DNA of 64,000 bases, from positions 248,001-312,000 of the forward strand of contig NZ_KB906253.1 in assembly GCF_000381265.1 (NCBI RefSeq). The letters run 5' to 3'. This stretch comes from Curvibacter lanceolatus ATCC 14669. GTDB taxonomy: Bacteria; Pseudomonadota; Gammaproteobacteria; Burkholderiales; Burkholderiaceae_C. Position 1 is the first letter of the stretch. Every line of letters begins with the position of its first letter. The position numbers and the translations under genes are program-made. The notes under the pieces are model-generated. The model was not told the DNA's origin, made no database searches, and was given only the letters and a program-made list of their open reading frames with translations. This document shows, in pieces, positions 62,905-64,000 of the stretch.

Positions 62905-63996
62905 ATGCTCCGCCGTCGCCTGCTCACCGCTGCTCCTTTGCTTGCCTTGCCCCTGGTCTTTGCGAACCCCGCGCAGTCCCAGGTCAGTTGCGTGCCCCCC
63001 GGCACCAGCGCGACCGCCATCGATGTCGTGGCCGAGCTCAAGGCCTTGCGCATCACCGCCGGCCCGTATGCCGGGGGCTACGAGATCGCGCCCAACGGAC
63101 GGCTGAACTGGTATTTCACCAACCTCGGGCTGCTGCCCCTGGTGCAGCGCCTCAGCGTGCCGGATCTGGAGCTGTACATCCGCAGCTACCTCGACTTGTA
63201 CCTGCGCAACGTGAGCGCCAGCAGCACCATCCAGGACGTCAACTTCCCGTTCGGCCGGGCCAACCCCTCGGTGTTCACGCTGGTGCCCTCCGACTCGGAC
63301 GATGCCTACGCCTCGACCTTTCTCTCGCTGGCCGTGCGCTATGTGCGGGCCAGCAGCAACTGGACCTGGTGGGAGGCCAACAAGGCGGCCCTCAAGAACA
63401 TCGCCTACCGCAACCTGGCCCTGACGGCCAAGGCCAGCGGTCTGGCCTCGGTGTTCCAGGCGCCGCGCAGCCAGACCAACTCCTTCGGCTACCTGATGGA
63501 CAACTGCGAGGGCTACCGCGGCCTGCGTGATCTGGCCGCACTGCTGCGCAGCCGCAGCGAACTGATCGAGGCCAACTACTACGATCTGCTGGCCTCTAAC
63601 GTGGCCCTGGGCCTGGTCAACCAGTGCTTCAACAGCACGGCCAAGGCCTTTGCACCCAGCGATGGCAACCAACCCACCAGCGCGGTGTTCTACCCGGGCA
63701 CTACCTGCCAGATCTATCCGCAGGCCTTTGGCCTGGTGGAGCTGGCGCCCCTGTTCAGCTACGGCTGGAACACGCTCAACGCGTTGTCGCCAGGCTGGGA
63801 GACGGGCAAGCTCGACCCCTATCCCTGGGCCATCCTGGGCTATGTGGCGGCCTTGCGCGGCGAGACCCCGCTGGCCGTGGCCAAGACACGCTCCATCGAG
63901 CAGTTGTTCGCCTCCAACCGCAGCCTGGTCACCATCAACGAGCTGGGCTTCTACCTGCGCACGCAGTCCGTGCTGGCCGGGCAGGTCGACGTATGA
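62905..63996 (+). CDS. Exported helical protein, last complete gene of the polysaccharide operon
   Basis: A 363-residue exported protein. The signal is MLRRRLLTAAPLLALPLVFANPAQSQ. The body shares the style of the 58571 gene: helical with Trp/Tyr pairs and cysteines, e.g. AGPYAGGYEIAPNGRLNWYFTNLG, SYLDLYLRN, DSDDAYASTFLSLAVRYVR, NWTWWEANKAALKNIAYRN and LMDNCEGYRGLRDLAALL. The D-S-D-D-A motif is similar to ADADDT of the 58571 gene and may be the active-site acid region of an (alpha/alpha)6 fold. TGA 63994 overlaps an ATG at 63993, so another gene probably begins at the right edge. Function unknown. Confidence 0.65.
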   Translation: MLRRRLLTAAPLLALPLVFANPAQSQVSCVPPGTSATAIDVVAELKALRITAGPYAGGYEIAPNGRLNWYFTNLGLLPLVQRLSVPDLELYIRSYLDLYLRNVSASSTIQDVNFPFGRANPSVFTLVPSDSDDAYASTFLSLAVRYVRASSNWTWWEANKAALKNIAYRNLALTAKASGLASVFQAPRSQTNSFGYLMDNCEGYRGLRDLAALLRSRSELIEANYYDLLASNVALGLVNQCFNSTAKAFAPSDGNQPTSAVFYPGTTCQIYPQAFGLVELAPLFSYGWNTLNALSPGWETGKLDPYPWAILGYVAALRGETPLAVAKTRSIEQLFASNRSLVTINELGFYLRTQSVLAGQVDV

Positions 63997-64000
63997 GCGC

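Overview
The window is GC-rich (roughly 65-70% by eye) and gene-dense, with short intergenic gaps, frequent ATGA/TGATG stop-start overlaps, many LysR-type regulators, a Bug/TctC-type binding protein, an AmpR-BlaA pair and DUF2946/MbnP copper genes. This fits a chromosomal segment of a beta-proteobacterium of the order Burkholderiales (Comamonadaceae or a near relative). The placement rests on gene content only. I saw no rRNA or tRNA genes, insertion sequences, phage genes or CRISPR arrays.

Region 1 (1-16.9 kb) is a catabolic locus for aldoxime, nitrile and 2-oxo-acid aromatics. After the tail of a D-amino-acid-oxidase-like gene come an outer-membrane channel of the phenol-degradation (MetA) family and an AraC-type regulator. 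Divergent from the regulator is a plus-strand operon: a Tat-exported amide/branched-chain-type ABC importer (binding protein, two ATPases, two permeases), an arylacetonitrilase-like nitrilase, a remnant of a chemoreceptor, and a heme aldoxime dehydratase. Facing it is a minus-strand operon with benzoylformate decarboxylase, an aromatic aldehyde dehydrogenase, a ketopantoate-reductase-family dehydrogenase and a TctC-type binding protein, divergent from a NahR-like LysR regulator. Together they could take aldoxime to nitrile to acid, and (for mandelonitrile-type substrates) mandelate to benzoylformate to benzaldehyde to benzoate.

Region 2 (17-23.8 kb) is a copper locus: DUF2946 protein, MbnP-type copper protein, MbnH-type di-heme enzyme, an OprC-like TonB-dependent copper receptor carrying the CxxxM and HxM copper motifs, and an uncharacterised Ig-like/FN3 lipoprotein. 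Region 3 (23.8-34.8 kb) has a DUF2256-cryptochrome/photolyase pair, two envelope-stress-type proteins, a complete MacAB-TolC-type exporter, a flavin reductase-like protein and an AmpR/class A beta-lactamase pair.

Region 4 (34.9-47.4 kb) has an Mla-type lipid transporter (auxiliary lipoprotein, MCE protein, ATPase, STAS-permease), then a run of stress-flavoured small genes (Rho-N protein, PPK2 kinase, a glycine-zipper/alpha-beta hydrolase fusion, PQQ-type sugar dehydrogenase, PagL, DUF5670, CsbD), and a LysR/MFS pair. Region 5 (47.4-55.7 kb) holds a two-subunit periplasmic molybdenum hydroxylase (Ior type), an immunity-like protein, DUF427, a tandem-HTH regulator, a LysE exporter, D-serine dehydratase with its LysR regulator, and a BON-domain protein.

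Region 6 (55.7-64 kb) begins with a strongly structured, probably transcribed non-coding segment on the minus strand, followed by a seven-gene plus-strand polysaccharide operon: processive GT2 synthase, beta-helix (bactofilin-like) membrane protein, two secreted all-helical proteins of unknown function, UDP-GlcNAc 2-epimerase, YaiO-like outer-membrane barrel and a polytopic membrane protein. The operon runs off the right edge.
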